In this document: piece by piece, positions 7,835 to 16,345 of the stretch
How positions within the stretch are numbered: the stretch's first letter is position 1
Layout of the letters: each line of letters opens with the position of its first letter
Source: Clostridia bacterium
GTDB taxonomy: Bacteria; Bacillota; Clostridia; Christensenellales; UBA1242
Direction of reading: 5' to 3'
DNA: 64,000 nucleotides
Assembly (NCBI GenBank): GCA_900768545.1
Contig: CAAGDD010000004.1
Location: 62,001 to 126,000, forward strand
The notes under the pieces: generated by a model
Told to the model about the DNA's origin: nothing
Database searches by the model: none
What the model saw: the letters and a program-made list of their open reading frames with translations, nothing else
Program-made: the position numbers and the translations under genes

Positions 7835-8416
7835 ATGAACATAACAAGTGCAAAATATATCACAAGTGTGGTTGAAGAAAAAAATATTTTAAAAGACGAT
7901 ATGGTTGAGTTCGCTTTTGTTGGCAGAAGCAATGTCGGCAAGTCGTCACTTATAAACAGTTTGACAAATCAAAAGAATTTGGCGAAAACTTCTTCCACGC
8001 CGGGACTCACAAAAATGATAAATTATTTTCTTGTAAACGACCGTTTTCGCATTGTTGATTTGCCGGGTTATGGCTATGCCAAAACAGGACAAAAACATAT
8101 TGCAAATTGGGCGGGGCTTATGGAAACTTATTTGACTTCGTCGCCAAACTTGAAGACGGTGTTTGTTTTGGTTGATTGTCGTCACGAGCCAAGCGATCTT
8201 GACAAGATGATGCTAGACTTTTTAAATTCTTATCAAATTCCATATATCGTTGTTGCAACAAAAGTTGACAAACTTGCAAAATCAAAAGTGCCACAAGCGT
8301 GCACAAAGATCGCCAAAGTTTTGGGCGTGCGAAAAGAACTTGTTTTGCCTTATTCGTCAGAAAACGGCACAGGAAGAGAAAAGCTTTTGCAGTATCTTGA
8401 AAATGTTTTAGATTAA
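7835..8416 (+). CDS. engB: Ribosome biogenesis GTPase EngB (YsxC/YihA)
   Basis: 193 residues, the usual EngB length. G1 GRSNVGKSS (30-38), a G2 threonine in SSTPGLTK, G3 DLPGYG, G4 TKVD and G5 SSENGTG are all present. EngB is an essential GTPase for late assembly of the large ribosomal subunit. The start at 7835 gives the normal EngB N-terminus; the reading frame is open further upstream, but the -10 box occupies that part. The gene is monocistronic, with a terminator immediately after it. Confidence 0.95.
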   Translation: MNITSAKYITSVVEEKNILKDDMVEFAFVGRSNVGKSSLINSLTNQKNLAKTSSTPGLTKMINYFLVNDRFRIVDLPGYGYAKTGQKHIANWAGLMETYLTSSPNLKTVFVLVDCRHEPSDLDKMMLDFLNSYQIPYIVVATKVDKLAKSKVPQACTKIAKVLGVRKELVLPYSSENGTGREKLLQYLENVLD

Positions 8417-8436
8417 AACGATTTGAATGGTTTAAT

Positions 8437-8475
8437 AAAAAAGAACTTTGCTTTGAATTGCAAGTTCTTTTTTTT
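8437..8475 (+). terminator. Intrinsic terminator after engB
   Basis: AAAAAAGAACTT (8437-8448) pairs with AAGTTCTTTTTT (8462-8473). Confidence 0.75.
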
Positions 8476-8481
8476 GTAAAT

Positions 8482-9129
8482 TTATTTTTCGCGAGATTGA
8501 TTGAGTTTTTGGGCCTGTTTTGTAAGTTCGATGTTGAGATTGTCTTCAAGCTCGTCATTCAAACAAAACATTCCTTTTTTGTCGGCAAAAATTTCAACTT
8601 TTTTGAGTGCGTCTTCTTTTGCATAATACATATTTGCAATCAAAATTTTGTATCTTTTGCCTTTTTTGTAAAACAAGTCGTCAACAACTCCGCCAGGCAA
8701 TAATTTGTTTAAAACATCAGTCATTTCTTTTAAAGAAAATATTGACAAAACTGTGCCTTTGAAGCATTCAGCGTATTCTTGTGGAAAGTCGATAGCTTTG
8801 TCATAAACGATAGGCAACAGTGGCTTTTCTTTGAGTTTTTCTTGAAGTTCAAATTCGACGTCTTTTCGATTTGAAACAATTTTGTTTCCGCTTGAGCAAA
8901 CTTTAACAAAAACATCTTTGTCTTCTTTCAAATTTTCCATTCCAATGTGCAAAATCATTTTGTTAAGGCGAAAACCTACAAAAGTTCCAGAAAGTTCCCA
9001 CTCTTTCCCTTCTTTTCTTTGACAATTCAAAACGATTTTTTCGATTTCGTAAAGGTCAAATTTCCCCAAAAGGGTGTTTGCATAAAGTTCTTTAAATTGT
9101 CCGTTTGTTTCGAGATAATATCCTTTCAT
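8482..9129 (-). CDS. Unknown protein, paralogue of the adjacent gene
   Basis: 215 residues, no signal peptide or membrane helix. Residues about 25-105 resemble the 120-residue protein encoded just upstream. Both share IEKxVxxC, then W(E/K)LxGT, a hydrophobic stretch, and GxKI(V/L)SNxRDVxxxL. The C-terminal half (about 106-215) is unique, with KGKRYKILIANMYYAKEDALKKVEIF, a mixed alpha/beta pattern. A ribosome binding site (AGGAG) precedes the start. The two genes are 10 bases apart and likely co-transcribed. I recognise no family. Confidence 0.65.
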   Translation of the reverse strand: MKGYYLETNGQFKELYANTLLGKFDLYEIEKIVLNCQRKEGKEWELSGTFVGFRLNKMILHIGMENLKEDKDVFVKVCSSGNKIVSNRKDVEFELQEKLKEKPLLPIVYDKAIDFPQEYAECFKGTVLSIFSLKEMTDVLNKLLPGGVVDDLFYKKGKRYKILIANMYYAKEDALKKVEIFADKKGMFCLNDELEDNLNIELTKQAQKLNQSREK

Positions 9130-9139
9130 CGGGGTGCTC

Positions 9140-9502
9140 CTATCTGCTTCTTGATTGATCTTTTTGCATCTTTTGCATTTTTGTCAACGCTTTGTTTAAA
9201 ACTTCTTTAACATCTCTGTTGTTTGACAAAATCTTTCCGTCAAATTCGATCATTTCAACTTGTTTGTGTGTGTCATAAATCGCTGCATCAACAACAAGCC
9301 ATTTGTGACCAAATTCTTGTGTGTAATATGTTCCGCAAAGTTTCCAAGGCTTTATTGCAAGTTTGTCACAGCCGATATTTAAACACTTGTAAACAGTCTT
9401 TTCGATGCCTGCAAGTGAAAAGTTTTTGAGTGCCGAATCTTTGAAAACCTTTTGGAAAGTTTCTTCGTCGCAAATTGGCAAATAAATATATTTGTTTTCC
9501 AT
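9140..9502 (-). CDS. Small unknown protein, first of a paralogous pair
   Basis: 120 residues from the ATG at 9502, which has AGGAG just upstream on the minus strand. The longer reading frame to 9565 has no ribosome binding site. The protein carries IEKTVYKC, WKLCGT and GKILSNNRDV, the motifs shared with its downstream neighbour, and ends in a Gln/Lys/Arg-rich tail. It has no transmembrane or secretion signal. Duplication followed by extension of one copy is the simplest origin. Function unknown. Confidence 0.65.
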   Translation of the reverse strand: MENKYIYLPICDEETFQKVFKDSALKNFSLAGIEKTVYKCLNIGCDKLAIKPWKLCGTYYTQEFGHKWLVVDAAIYDTHKQVEMIEFDGKILSNNRDVKEVLNKALTKMQKMQKDQSRSR

Positions 9503-9610
9503 AAAATATCTCCTTTTTCTTATACATATATAATAACATAATTTTTTCGCGATTTCAAGACCCAATTTTAAAAATAAAAGACCTTGTCAAAAGTGGTGAA
9601 AAAACAGCAT

Positions 9611-9646
9611 AAAAAAGGAACAATGCAAATTAAAACAGTGTTCCTT
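9611..9646 (-). terminator. Intrinsic terminator of the ASCH gene
   Basis: AAGGAACA (9615-9622) pairs with TGTTCCTT (9639-9646). On the minus strand it ends in six T (complement of 9611-9616). Confidence 0.7.
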
Positions 9647-9671
9647 AAAAAATCAAATTTGCGGTCAAAAT

Positions 9672-10013
9672 TTACATAATTTTGAGTTTGATCGCCAAAA
9701 CTTTGTATTTTTGTTCAAGCTCTGGTGGATAAAAAGAGTGATAGACTTCTTCAATTTCTTTTCGTGATTTGTTTTCAAATCCAAGTTGTGCGACTGGCAA
9801 AAACAAAAGCATATTTGCAAACGAATTGAAATGCAACAAATCTTCAACAAAAGTGTGAATGCAGTCATCTTCGTCCCCGTTGCGACAAAAAACAATGCTG
9901 TCGCCGATGTTTAATTTTTGACGCTTTTCGTCGTTAAGTCTGATTTCATATATTTTTTGACCGCTTTTCATTTTGTCAAAATATTCGTCTTTGAGATTCA
10001 TTTGAAATTGCAT
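9672..10013 (-). CDS. ASCH-domain (PUA-like) protein
   Basis: 113 residues from the ATG at 10013, which is preceded by AAGGA. The N-terminal half shows the ASCH signature: MKSGQKIYEIRLNDEKRQKL followed by NIGDSIVFCRNGD, the segment that lines the ligand cleft in the PUA-like fold. The C-terminal part ends in a strand, KYKVLAIKLK, as in the family. ASCH proteins are thought to bind RNA, and a few act on modified nucleosides; no specific role is implied here. It is transcribed away from ppdK and ended by its own terminator. Confidence 0.8.
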   Translation of the reverse strand: MQFQMNLKDEYFDKMKSGQKIYEIRLNDEKRQKLNIGDSIVFCRNGDEDDCIHTFVEDLLHFNSFANMLLFLPVAQLGFENKSRKEIEEVYHSFYPPELEQKYKVLAIKLKIM

Positions 10014-10099
10014 ATTTTTCTTCCTTAAAAACAAGATAACACATTTTTGACAGACTTTGCAAACAAATTAAAAAAGTTTGTGCAAGATGTGAAAATTGT

Positions 10100-10129
10100 T
10101 TGCCTAAATAGGCGTAATTTTGTTATAAT
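10100..10129 (+). promoter_or_regulatory. Sigma-A promoter of ppdK
   Basis: TTGCCT (10100-10105), 18 bases, TATAAT (10124-10129) with an extended TG at 10121-10122. AAGGAG follows just upstream of the start codon. Confidence 0.75.
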
Positions 10130-10160
10130 TTAATCGTAAATATAAAGGAGATTTTTAAGT

Positions 10161-12809
10161 ATGAAAAAATATGTTTACTTGTTTAAAGAAGCTGACGGCA
10201 AAAACAAAGCGCTTTTCGGCGGGAAGGGAGCAAACCTTGCTGAAATGACAAAAATTGGCTTGCCAGTTCCACAAGGTTTTTCAATCACAACTGAGGCCTG
10301 CACAAAATATTATGAAGACGGCAAAAGAATCAATGAAGACATTGAAAAACAAATCAACGAAAAACTTGCTCAAATCGAAAAAATCACAGGGAAGAAATTT
10401 GGCGATCCAACAAACCCATTGCTTGTTTCAGTTCGTTCTGGCGCAAGAGTGTCAATGCCTGGAATGATGGACACTATCTTAAACCTTGGTCTTAATGACG
10501 AAGTTGTTGTAGGTCTTGCAAAACTTACAAACAATGAAAGATTTGCTTATGACTCATATCGTCGTTTTATCCAAATGTTCAGCGATGTTGTTATGCAACA
10601 AGACAAATCAAAATATGAAAGAATTTTGGACGAAATCAAAGAAAAGAAAGGTGTTAAATTTGACAAAGACCTTACTGCTGACGATTTGAAAGAAATTGTT
10701 AAACTCTTCAAAAAATTGTATAAAGAAGCACAAAAGGTTGAATTCCCACAAGAACCTAAAACTCAACTTATCGAAGCGGTTAAAGCCGTATTCCGTTCTT
10801 GGGACAACGAAAGAGCCAACGTTTATAGAAGAATGCACGACATTCCATACAACTGGGGCACAGCCGTAAATGTTCAATCAATGGTATTTGGAAATATGGG
10901 CGAAGACAGCGGCACAGGCGTTGCTTTCACAAGAAACCCATCTACTGGTGACAACGCTTTGTATGGCGAATATTTGATGAACGCACAAGGCGAAGACGTT
11001 GTTGCGGGAATTAGAACTCCACAACCTATTGCACAACTTGAAAAACAAAACCCAGAAGTTTATGCTCAATTTGTGGCAATCGCAAAAAAACTTGAAAATC
11101 ACTATAAAGATATGCAAGATATGGAATTTACCATTGAAAAAGGCAAACTCTATATGCTTCAAACAAGAAACGGCAAACGCACAGCCAAGGCTGCTTTGAA
11201 AATTGCTGTTGACCTTGTAAAAGAAGGAATGATTGACGAAAAGACCGCTCTTTTGATGATCGATCCAAAACAACTCGATGCTTTGTTGCACCCAACTTTT
11301 GACGAAAAAGCATTGAAAAAAGCAGAAGTTATCGGCGAAGCACTCCCAGCATCTCCTGGCGCTGCTTGCGGAAAAATCTGCTTCACTGCTGAAAAAGCAA
11401 AAGAAGAAGGCGGAAAGAAAGGCAAAGTTGTTCTTGTTAGACTTGAAACATCTCCTGAAGATATTGAAGGAATGGCTGCTTCTCAAGGCGTTTTGACTTG
11501 CAGAGGTGGAATGACATCTCACGCAGCCGTAGTTGCTCGTGGAATGGGAACTTGCTGCGTTGCAGGTTGCTCGGCAATCAAATTTGCAGATGACGGAAAA
11601 TCTTTCACTCTTGGTGGAAAAACTTATAAAGAAGGAGATGTTATCTCTTTCGACGGTTCAACCGGAAAAATTTATGATGGCGAAGTAGCCACAGTTGATG
11701 CAAAAATCTCTGGCGAATTTGCTACTATTATGGAATGGGCTGACAAATATAGAGATTTGTCAATTAGAACAAACGCAGACAATCCTCGTGATACTGCTGT
11801 TGCTTTCTCATTCGGCGCAGAAGGTGTTGGACTTTGCAGAACAGAACACATGTTCTTTGAAGCAGACAGAATTCCTGCAGTTAGAGAAATGATCGTTTCA
11901 ACAACTGTTGAAGAAAGAAAGAAAGCTCTCAAAAAATTGCTCCCAATGCAACAAAAAGACTTCAAGGGCATCTTCAAGGCTATGAAGGGTCGTCCTGTTA
12001 CAATTCGTTTCTTGGATCCACCACTTCACGAATTCTTGCCACATGAAGACGCTGATATCAAAGATTTGGCAAAAGAAATGGGCTTGACTTTCAAACATCT
12101 TAAAGCAACTGTTGAAAGTTTGCACGAATTCAACCCAATGATGGGTCACAGAGGTCTTAGACTTGCTGTTACTTATCCAGAAATCGCTGAAATGCAAACA
12201 GAAGCTGTTATCAAAGCCGCTTTGGAAGTTAGAAAAGAAGAAGGATTTGACGTTGTTCCTGAAATTATGATCCCACTTACTTGCGATAGCGTTGAATTTA
12301 AATATGTTAAAGATATCGTTACAGCGACAGCTGACAAGATTTTAGCTGATCACAACGCTGATATGAAATACAAAGTCGGCACAATGATCGAAATACCACG
12401 TGCTGCTATCACTGCTGACCAAATTGCTAAATATGCTGAATTCTTCTCATTTGGAACAAACGATTTGACTCAAATGACTTATGGTTTCTCTCGTGATGAT
12501 GCTGGAAAATTCTTGGACGTTTATTATCAAAAGAAAATTTTTGAAAGCGATCCATTTGCTCGTCTTGACCAAAACGGCGTTGGTAAACTTGTAAGAATTG
12601 CTGCCGAACTTGGAAGAAGCACAAGACCAAACATCAAACTTGGAATCTGTGGCGAACATGGTGGCGATCCATCATCTGTAGAATTCTGCCATAGAGTAGG
12701 ACTCAATTATGTTTCTTGCTCTCCATACAGAGTTCCTATCGCAAGACTTGCTGCAGCTCAAGCTGCTATCAAATATCCAAGAAAAAAGAAAGGTTGGTTT
12801 CATAAATAA
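10161..12809 (+). CDS. ppdK: Pyruvate, phosphate dikinase
   Basis: 882 residues, full length for the family. It interconverts pyruvate, ATP and Pi with PEP, AMP and PPi in the cytoplasm. The ATP-grasp N-terminus has GGKGANLAEM (about 21-30). The phosphohistidine domain has GGMTSHAAVVARG with His454. The C-terminal TIM barrel has GVGLCRTEHMFF, FGTNDLTQMTYGFSRDD and the catalytic-cysteine motif GICGEHGGDP. In anaerobic Clostridia it often replaces or reverses pyruvate kinase in PPi-linked glycolysis. Its codon choice looks more selected than that of its neighbours, as expected for a highly expressed gene. It is monocistronic with a strong ribosome binding site. Confidence 0.97.
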   Translation: MKKYVYLFKEADGKNKALFGGKGANLAEMTKIGLPVPQGFSITTEACTKYYEDGKRINEDIEKQINEKLAQIEKITGKKFGDPTNPLLVSVRSGARVSMPGMMDTILNLGLNDEVVVGLAKLTNNERFAYDSYRRFIQMFSDVVMQQDKSKYERILDEIKEKKGVKFDKDLTADDLKEIVKLFKKLYKEAQKVEFPQEPKTQLIEAVKAVFRSWDNERANVYRRMHDIPYNWGTAVNVQSMVFGNMGEDSGTGVAFTRNPSTGDNALYGEYLMNAQGEDVVAGIRTPQPIAQLEKQNPEVYAQFVAIAKKLENHYKDMQDMEFTIEKGKLYMLQTRNGKRTAKAALKIAVDLVKEGMIDEKTALLMIDPKQLDALLHPTFDEKALKKAEVIGEALPASPGAACGKICFTAEKAKEEGGKKGKVVLVRLETSPEDIEGMAASQGVLTCRGGMTSHAAVVARGMGTCCVAGCSAIKFADDGKSFTLGGKTYKEGDVISFDGSTGKIYDGEVATVDAKISGEFATIMEWADKYRDLSIRTNADNPRDTAVAFSFGAEGVGLCRTEHMFFEADRIPAVREMIVSTTVEERKKALKKLLPMQQKDFKGIFKAMKGRPVTIRFLDPPLHEFLPHEDADIKDLAKEMGLTFKHLKATVESLHEFNPMMGHRGLRLAVTYPEIAEMQTEAVIKAALEVRKEEGFDVVPEIMIPLTCDSVEFKYVKDIVTATADKILADHNADMKYKVGTMIEIPRAAITADQIAKYAEFFSFGTNDLTQMTYGFSRDDAGKFLDVYYQKKIFESDPFARLDQNGVGKLVRIAAELGRSTRPNIKLGICGEHGGDPSSVEFCHRVGLNYVSCSPYRVPIARLAAAQAAIKYPRKKKGWFHK

Positions 12810-12824
12810 ATCACAAACTTTTTA

Positions 12825-12853
12825 AAAGGTGCACTTTGGTGCATCTTTTTTTT
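12825..12853 (+). terminator. Intrinsic terminator of ppdK
   Basis: AAAGGTGCA (12825-12833) pairs with TGCATCTTT (12840-12848), followed by a T run to 12853. Confidence 0.8.
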
Positions 12854-12956
12854 GTCTTTTTAAGGCGTGGGGTGAAGTTTGAAAAAAAAGTGTAATGAAA
12901 AAAATGAGAGAGAAATATGAGAAGTGAAAAAGTGGCGGAAATGGTCAAAAATGAGC

Positions 12957-13090
12957 GGGCGACGGAAAAGCAAATCGAAAGATTTGCTTTTTTGTTGCAA
13001 AAGGCGACAAGGTGCTGGAGTTTTTGTGAGCCGTTTTACGCCTTTTGCAACGCTGCCGCGCCGCAGGCTTTGCCGCGGCAGCCGTCGCCC
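12957..13090. repeat. Three-armed palindromic element B
   Basis: The terminal repeat GGGCGACGG (12957-12965) pairs with CCGTCGCCC (13082-13090). Arm 1 is AAAAGCAAATC-GAAA-GATTTGCTTTT (12966-12991) plus T. Arm 2 is a perfect 13-bp stem GTTGCAAAAGGCG (12994-13006) with 13039-13051, enclosing a 32-base insert. Arm 3 is GCTGCCGCG (13052-13060) with 13074-13082. It lies between convergent ppdK and veg. The rest of this 333-base gap holds nothing else I recognise. Confidence 0.9.
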
Positions 13091-13142
13091 CGTCCGCACA
13101 GCACACTCCAATATCGCATCGCCCACGCACTCACTCAATTTT

Positions 13143-13367
13143 TTATTCCAACACAACATTTCCGCACATAACATCAAAATAAGAAAAAGTTTGAAGTTTG
13201 TCATCGGCAGTCTTGATTGTGAAAACACTTGGATACACATCTTTAATAGTTGCGGTCAAGTTTTCAATTCGTTTTCGTCCACGATTTATTTTCATTTGAA
13301 TGTCTTGCCCTTTGAGCATAGTTATTTTCGATTTAATTTCGTCCAAGCCATATATAATTTTTCTCAT
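13143..13367 (-). CDS. veg: Veg family protein
   Basis: 74 residues from the ATG at 13367, preceded by AAGGAGAT. The sequence fits the Veg family (DUF1021): a short helix, IKSKITMLKGQDIQMKINRG, then RGRKRIENLTATIKDVYPSVF and a C-terminal SYFDVMCGNVVLE. In Bacillus, Veg is an abundant small protein linked to biofilm matrix expression and to outgrowth after germination; its molecular role is unsettled. It is divergent from the sipL-like gene, with 115 bases between starts, so the two may share a regulatory region. Confidence 0.85.
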   Translation of the reverse strand: MRKIIYGLDEIKSKITMLKGQDIQMKINRGRKRIENLTATIKDVYPSVFTIKTADDKLQTFSYFDVMCGNVVLE

Positions 13368-13482
13368 AAAAATCTCCTTAACCCGATTTTTCCCAAAAAT
13401 AAAAAACTTAAACAAAAGTGTTCTAACTTCGATTTTGTGCAAGTATATTATAATGTTTAAAAGTTTTGAAATTGGAGGGGTT

Positions 13483-14997
13483 ATGTCTTTTGAAACAAAC
13501 AAATTTAGTGTGGTGAAGAAAAAGCGTCTTGCAAAATCTTCGTTTTCAGTTGAATGCAATGTTCAAACAGAAGTCGAGATCGACAAGATTTTGTCAGTTT
13601 GCCACAACGCAACAGCGGACACTGCCGAAATTTTAAACGGCGAAGTGAATTACACAGGAACAATCGAATTGTGCATTTTATATTGCACAGCAGACGGCGA
13701 AGTTGGAACAATCAATTCGACTTGCCCATTTGCGTCAAAATTTACAGATTCTGCAATCACTGTGGGCGACAAAGTTGGCATTGATGTGACTGTTGAAGAT
13801 TATTCGATAGACAATATTTCTGCCACAAACATTAAAATCGCATGTATGCTCGAACAATCTGGCGTTTTGATTTCGACTTGTGAAACACAAAAAGCCACAA
13901 GCGGCGATGAAAATATGTGCATAAAAGAAGATGAAATGCTTGTAAACACTTTGGTCGGTGAAGCAAAAGAAACTTTCAATGTTGAAAGCACAATTTCAAT
14001 CAAAGAACCTGTCAAAAAAGTTTTGTCTTCACAAAGTCAAGTTGCTTTAAAAAGTGTTGAAAGTGGTGTAAATTTTGTGTCAGTTTCTGGTGAAGTGATC
14101 ACAAGAATTTTGTATTTGACCGAAAAAGACCGTTTTGAAACCGCTTACACAAGTGAAAATTTCAAAGAAGAAATTGAACTTGAAGGCGTAACTCGCGACG
14201 CGATCAGTGACGCAAAAGCGTGCATTCGAAACAGTATGGTTCAATGCCAACTCGATCAAAACGACAAAGGAATGACAATAAAATATACAATTCCAGTCGA
14301 AGTGAGAGTTGTGTCATATCTTGAAAAGAAAGAAACCATTGTCAAAGATCTTTACAGCACGACAAATGATTTGGAAGTTACAACGGGTTCGTTTGATATG
14401 ACTTGGCAAAAACAAAGCGACTTTTTCGAAACAAAAATTGATGGCACTTTGACCCTTGATGAAGATAAGCCAAGAGTTGACAAGGTTATGTTTGTCGGAG
14501 GAACAAATTTGACTATTACAAACGCGTATATCAAAAATGAAGAAGTTACGGTCGAAGGTGTTGCAAAAACAAATGTTGTGTATCTTAATGATGAAACAAA
14601 TTCGCTTCATAGTGTGACAATGGAAGTTCCATTTGTGGTTAGTGACAAAGCAAATATCACTTGTGACGCGGCTCAAGTCGAAGTTAGAGCGACAATTTAT
14701 GATGTAGATGTCGTTGTTAAAAAGGGCAGAGAATTTTATTTTGACGCAAAACTCAAAATTCAAACAAGTTATGATTGTGATGAAGTTGGTGCGGTTATTT
14801 CAAATGTTGAAGTGGCGTCACAACTTCCAGAAAAAGATTGTGCAATAGAACTTTTCCTTGCTCCACAAGGTGAAACATCTTGGGATGTAGCAAAAAATGC
14901 AAAGGTCAAAGAAGAACAAATTTTGCTTCAAAACCCAGAACTTGTTTTCCCACTCGAACAAGATGCAAACATCATCATTTATTATCAAAAACAATAA
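13483..14997 (+). CDS. sipL: SipL-like DUF3794/LysM protein of the spore coat basement layer
   Basis: 504 residues. Repeated beta-rich DUF3794 (SPOCS) modules fill about residues 20-440, with recurring blocks such as VSGEVITRILYLTEKDRFET and VEGVAKTNVVYLNDET. The last 45 residues form a LysM module (GETSWDVAKNAKVKEEQIL followed by the terminal strand). This is the architecture of Clostridioides SipL, a mother-cell protein that binds SpoIVA through its LysM domain and localises the coat basement layer. spoIVA is also in this window (52614). The start at 13483 is chosen for GGAGGGG directly upstream; a longer open frame from 13300 crosses the veg leader and lacks a ribosome binding site. Expression from a sigma-E promoter is expected, but no convincing sigma-E box was seen. 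Confidence 0.8.
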   Translation: MSFETNKFSVVKKKRLAKSSFSVECNVQTEVEIDKILSVCHNATADTAEILNGEVNYTGTIELCILYCTADGEVGTINSTCPFASKFTDSAITVGDKVGIDVTVEDYSIDNISATNIKIACMLEQSGVLISTCETQKATSGDENMCIKEDEMLVNTLVGEAKETFNVESTISIKEPVKKVLSSQSQVALKSVESGVNFVSVSGEVITRILYLTEKDRFETAYTSENFKEEIELEGVTRDAISDAKACIRNSMVQCQLDQNDKGMTIKYTIPVEVRVVSYLEKKETIVKDLYSTTNDLEVTTGSFDMTWQKQSDFFETKIDGTLTLDEDKPRVDKVMFVGGTNLTITNAYIKNEEVTVEGVAKTNVVYLNDETNSLHSVTMEVPFVVSDKANITCDAAQVEVRATIYDVDVVVKKGREFYFDAKLKIQTSYDCDEVGAVISNVEVASQLPEKDCAIELFLAPQGETSWDVAKNAKVKEEQILLQNPELVFPLEQDANIIIYYQKQ

Positions 14998-15060
14998 TCT
15001 AAAATAAAATTACAAATTTTGAAAACAACAAAAACACCTCAAAATTTCAAAAAAAATACA

Positions 15061-15088
15061 AAAAATCGCATTTTTTTGCGATTTTTTT
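15061..15088 (+). terminator. Intrinsic terminator after the sipL-like gene
   Basis: AAAAATCGCA (15061-15070) pairs with TGCGATTTTT (15077-15086) and ends in T. Confidence 0.85.
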
Positions 15089-15125
15089 ATTATTTTGCGT
15101 CAAAAATTGATTTAGAAGGTGAGAA

Positions 15126-15647
15126 ATGAAATATTTAATTGCTGTTTTTGGAGTGATCGCTGTTGTGTGTGGAATATGTTTTTGCAGACAAAAACCTGCT
15201 GTTGAAAATGATTTTGTTCGCATTCATGTGACTGCAAATTCGACAAGTGCGAGCGATGAGAATATAAAATATTTGGTCAAAGATGCTGTTGTTGAATTTT
15301 TGATTCCGTATCTTGCCGACGCTCAAAACAAGCAAGAAGCACAAAAAATTATCGAAGAAAATTTGCCACAAATTGAAAATTTAGTTTGTCAAACATTGAA
15401 AAATCAAAATGTTTTTTATGGTTGCCGTGTGTCGATTGAAAGCGAAAATCTGCCAACTCGCGCCTATGGTGATTTGGTGCTCGAAGAAGGTGTTTATGAT
15501 TGTTTAAAAATTGATCTCGGTCAAGCCAAAGGTGATAATTGGTGGTGTGTGGTCTTCCCTGCTGTTTGTTTTGTTTCGTCAAAAAATCCGCAAAACTATG
15601 AGTATATTTCAAAAATTTGGGACATTATAAATAAAGAAAAACGTTAG
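15126..15647 (+). CDS. spoIIR: Stage II sporulation protein R
   Basis: 173 residues with an N-terminal signal or anchor helix (1-20). The SpoIIR core reads FVRIHVTANSTSASDENIKY, then YLVKDAVVEFLIPYL, LPTRAYGDLVLEEGVYDCLK and GDNWWCVVFPAVCFV, all family landmarks. SpoIIR is made in the forespore, secreted into the intermembrane space, and triggers SpoIIGA to cleave pro-SigE; both partners are encoded at 44.6-46.2 kb. It is followed 8 bases later by sleB and then ypeB, so signalling and germination genes appear to form one operon. The ribosome binding site is AAGGTGAG. Confidence 0.93.
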   Translation: MKYLIAVFGVIAVVCGICFCRQKPAVENDFVRIHVTANSTSASDENIKYLVKDAVVEFLIPYLADAQNKQEAQKIIEENLPQIENLVCQTLKNQNVFYGCRVSIESENLPTRAYGDLVLEEGVYDCLKIDLGQAKGDNWWCVVFPAVCFVSSKNPQNYEYISKIWDIINKEKR

Positions 15648-15655
15648 GAGGAATT

Positions 15656-16336
15656 ATGAAAAAACGATTTTTAGCCGTTGCTTTTGCCGTTGTGTTTGCG
15701 GTCTTGGCAATTGGCACAACCGCAATTTGTGTCACTACATATTTGCCGTCGAGCGTCGAAGTAGCTCTTGCGGCACTCACAAAAACTCAAACACGAACTG
15801 TTCAAACAAAACTTAAACGCTGGGGATATTACAATGGCACGATTGACGGAATTTATGGAAATCAAACACGCCAAGCGGTCAAGAGTTTTCAAAAGAAAAA
15901 TCGTTTGACTGTTGACGGAATTGTCGGCAAAAAGACAGCGGCTGCTTTGGGAATGACTTTAAATAGCGACGACACGTCGACATCAAACAATGACCTTTAT
16001 CTTTTGGCAAAGTGCGTCTATGCTGAAGCACGTGGCGAAAGTTACACTGGTCAAGTTGCTGTGGCGGCCGTGATTTTAAATAGAGTAAAAAGCCCAGATT
16101 TTCCAAACACAGTTGCGGGCGTAATTTATCAACCTTGGGCGTTTACTGCGGTCAATGACGGGCAGATAAATCTTGAGCCAAATAAAACAGCATACAATGC
16201 AGCGCGTGATGCGATGAATGGTTGGGATCCTACTTATGGCTCGCTTTATTATTACAATGCAAGAACTGCAACAAGCAAGTGGATTTACAACAAAAAGACA
16301 GTTGTCACAATCGGCAACCATGTCTTTGCTGTCTAG
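15656..16336 (+). CDS. sleB: Spore cortex-lytic enzyme SleB
   Basis: 226 residues: signal peptide (about 1-25), a peptidoglycan-binding domain (about 45-105; VQTKLKRWGYYNGTIDGIYG and VDGIVGKKTAAALG) and a hydrolase_2 catalytic domain (about 112-226). In the latter, YAEARGES contains the catalytic Glu124 and ends with the family pattern YNARTATSKW. SleB is a lytic transglycosylase that degrades muramic-delta-lactam cortex during germination. It is made in the forespore and held with YpeB, whose gene follows directly. The strong ribosome binding site is AGGAGG. Confidence 0.95.
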   Translation: MKKRFLAVAFAVVFAVLAIGTTAICVTTYLPSSVEVALAALTKTQTRTVQTKLKRWGYYNGTIDGIYGNQTRQAVKSFQKKNRLTVDGIVGKKTAAALGMTLNSDDTSTSNNDLYLLAKCVYAEARGESYTGQVAVAAVILNRVKSPDFPNTVAGVIYQPWAFTAVNDGQINLEPNKTAYNAARDAMNGWDPTYGSLYYYNARTATSKWIYNKKTVVTIGNHVFAV

Positions 16337-16345
16337 GAGGTAATT

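Noticed and set aside
10878..11522. 214-codon open frame on the minus strand
   Set aside because: Antisense shadow of ppdK; Ser/Phe/Cys-rich composition without motifs.
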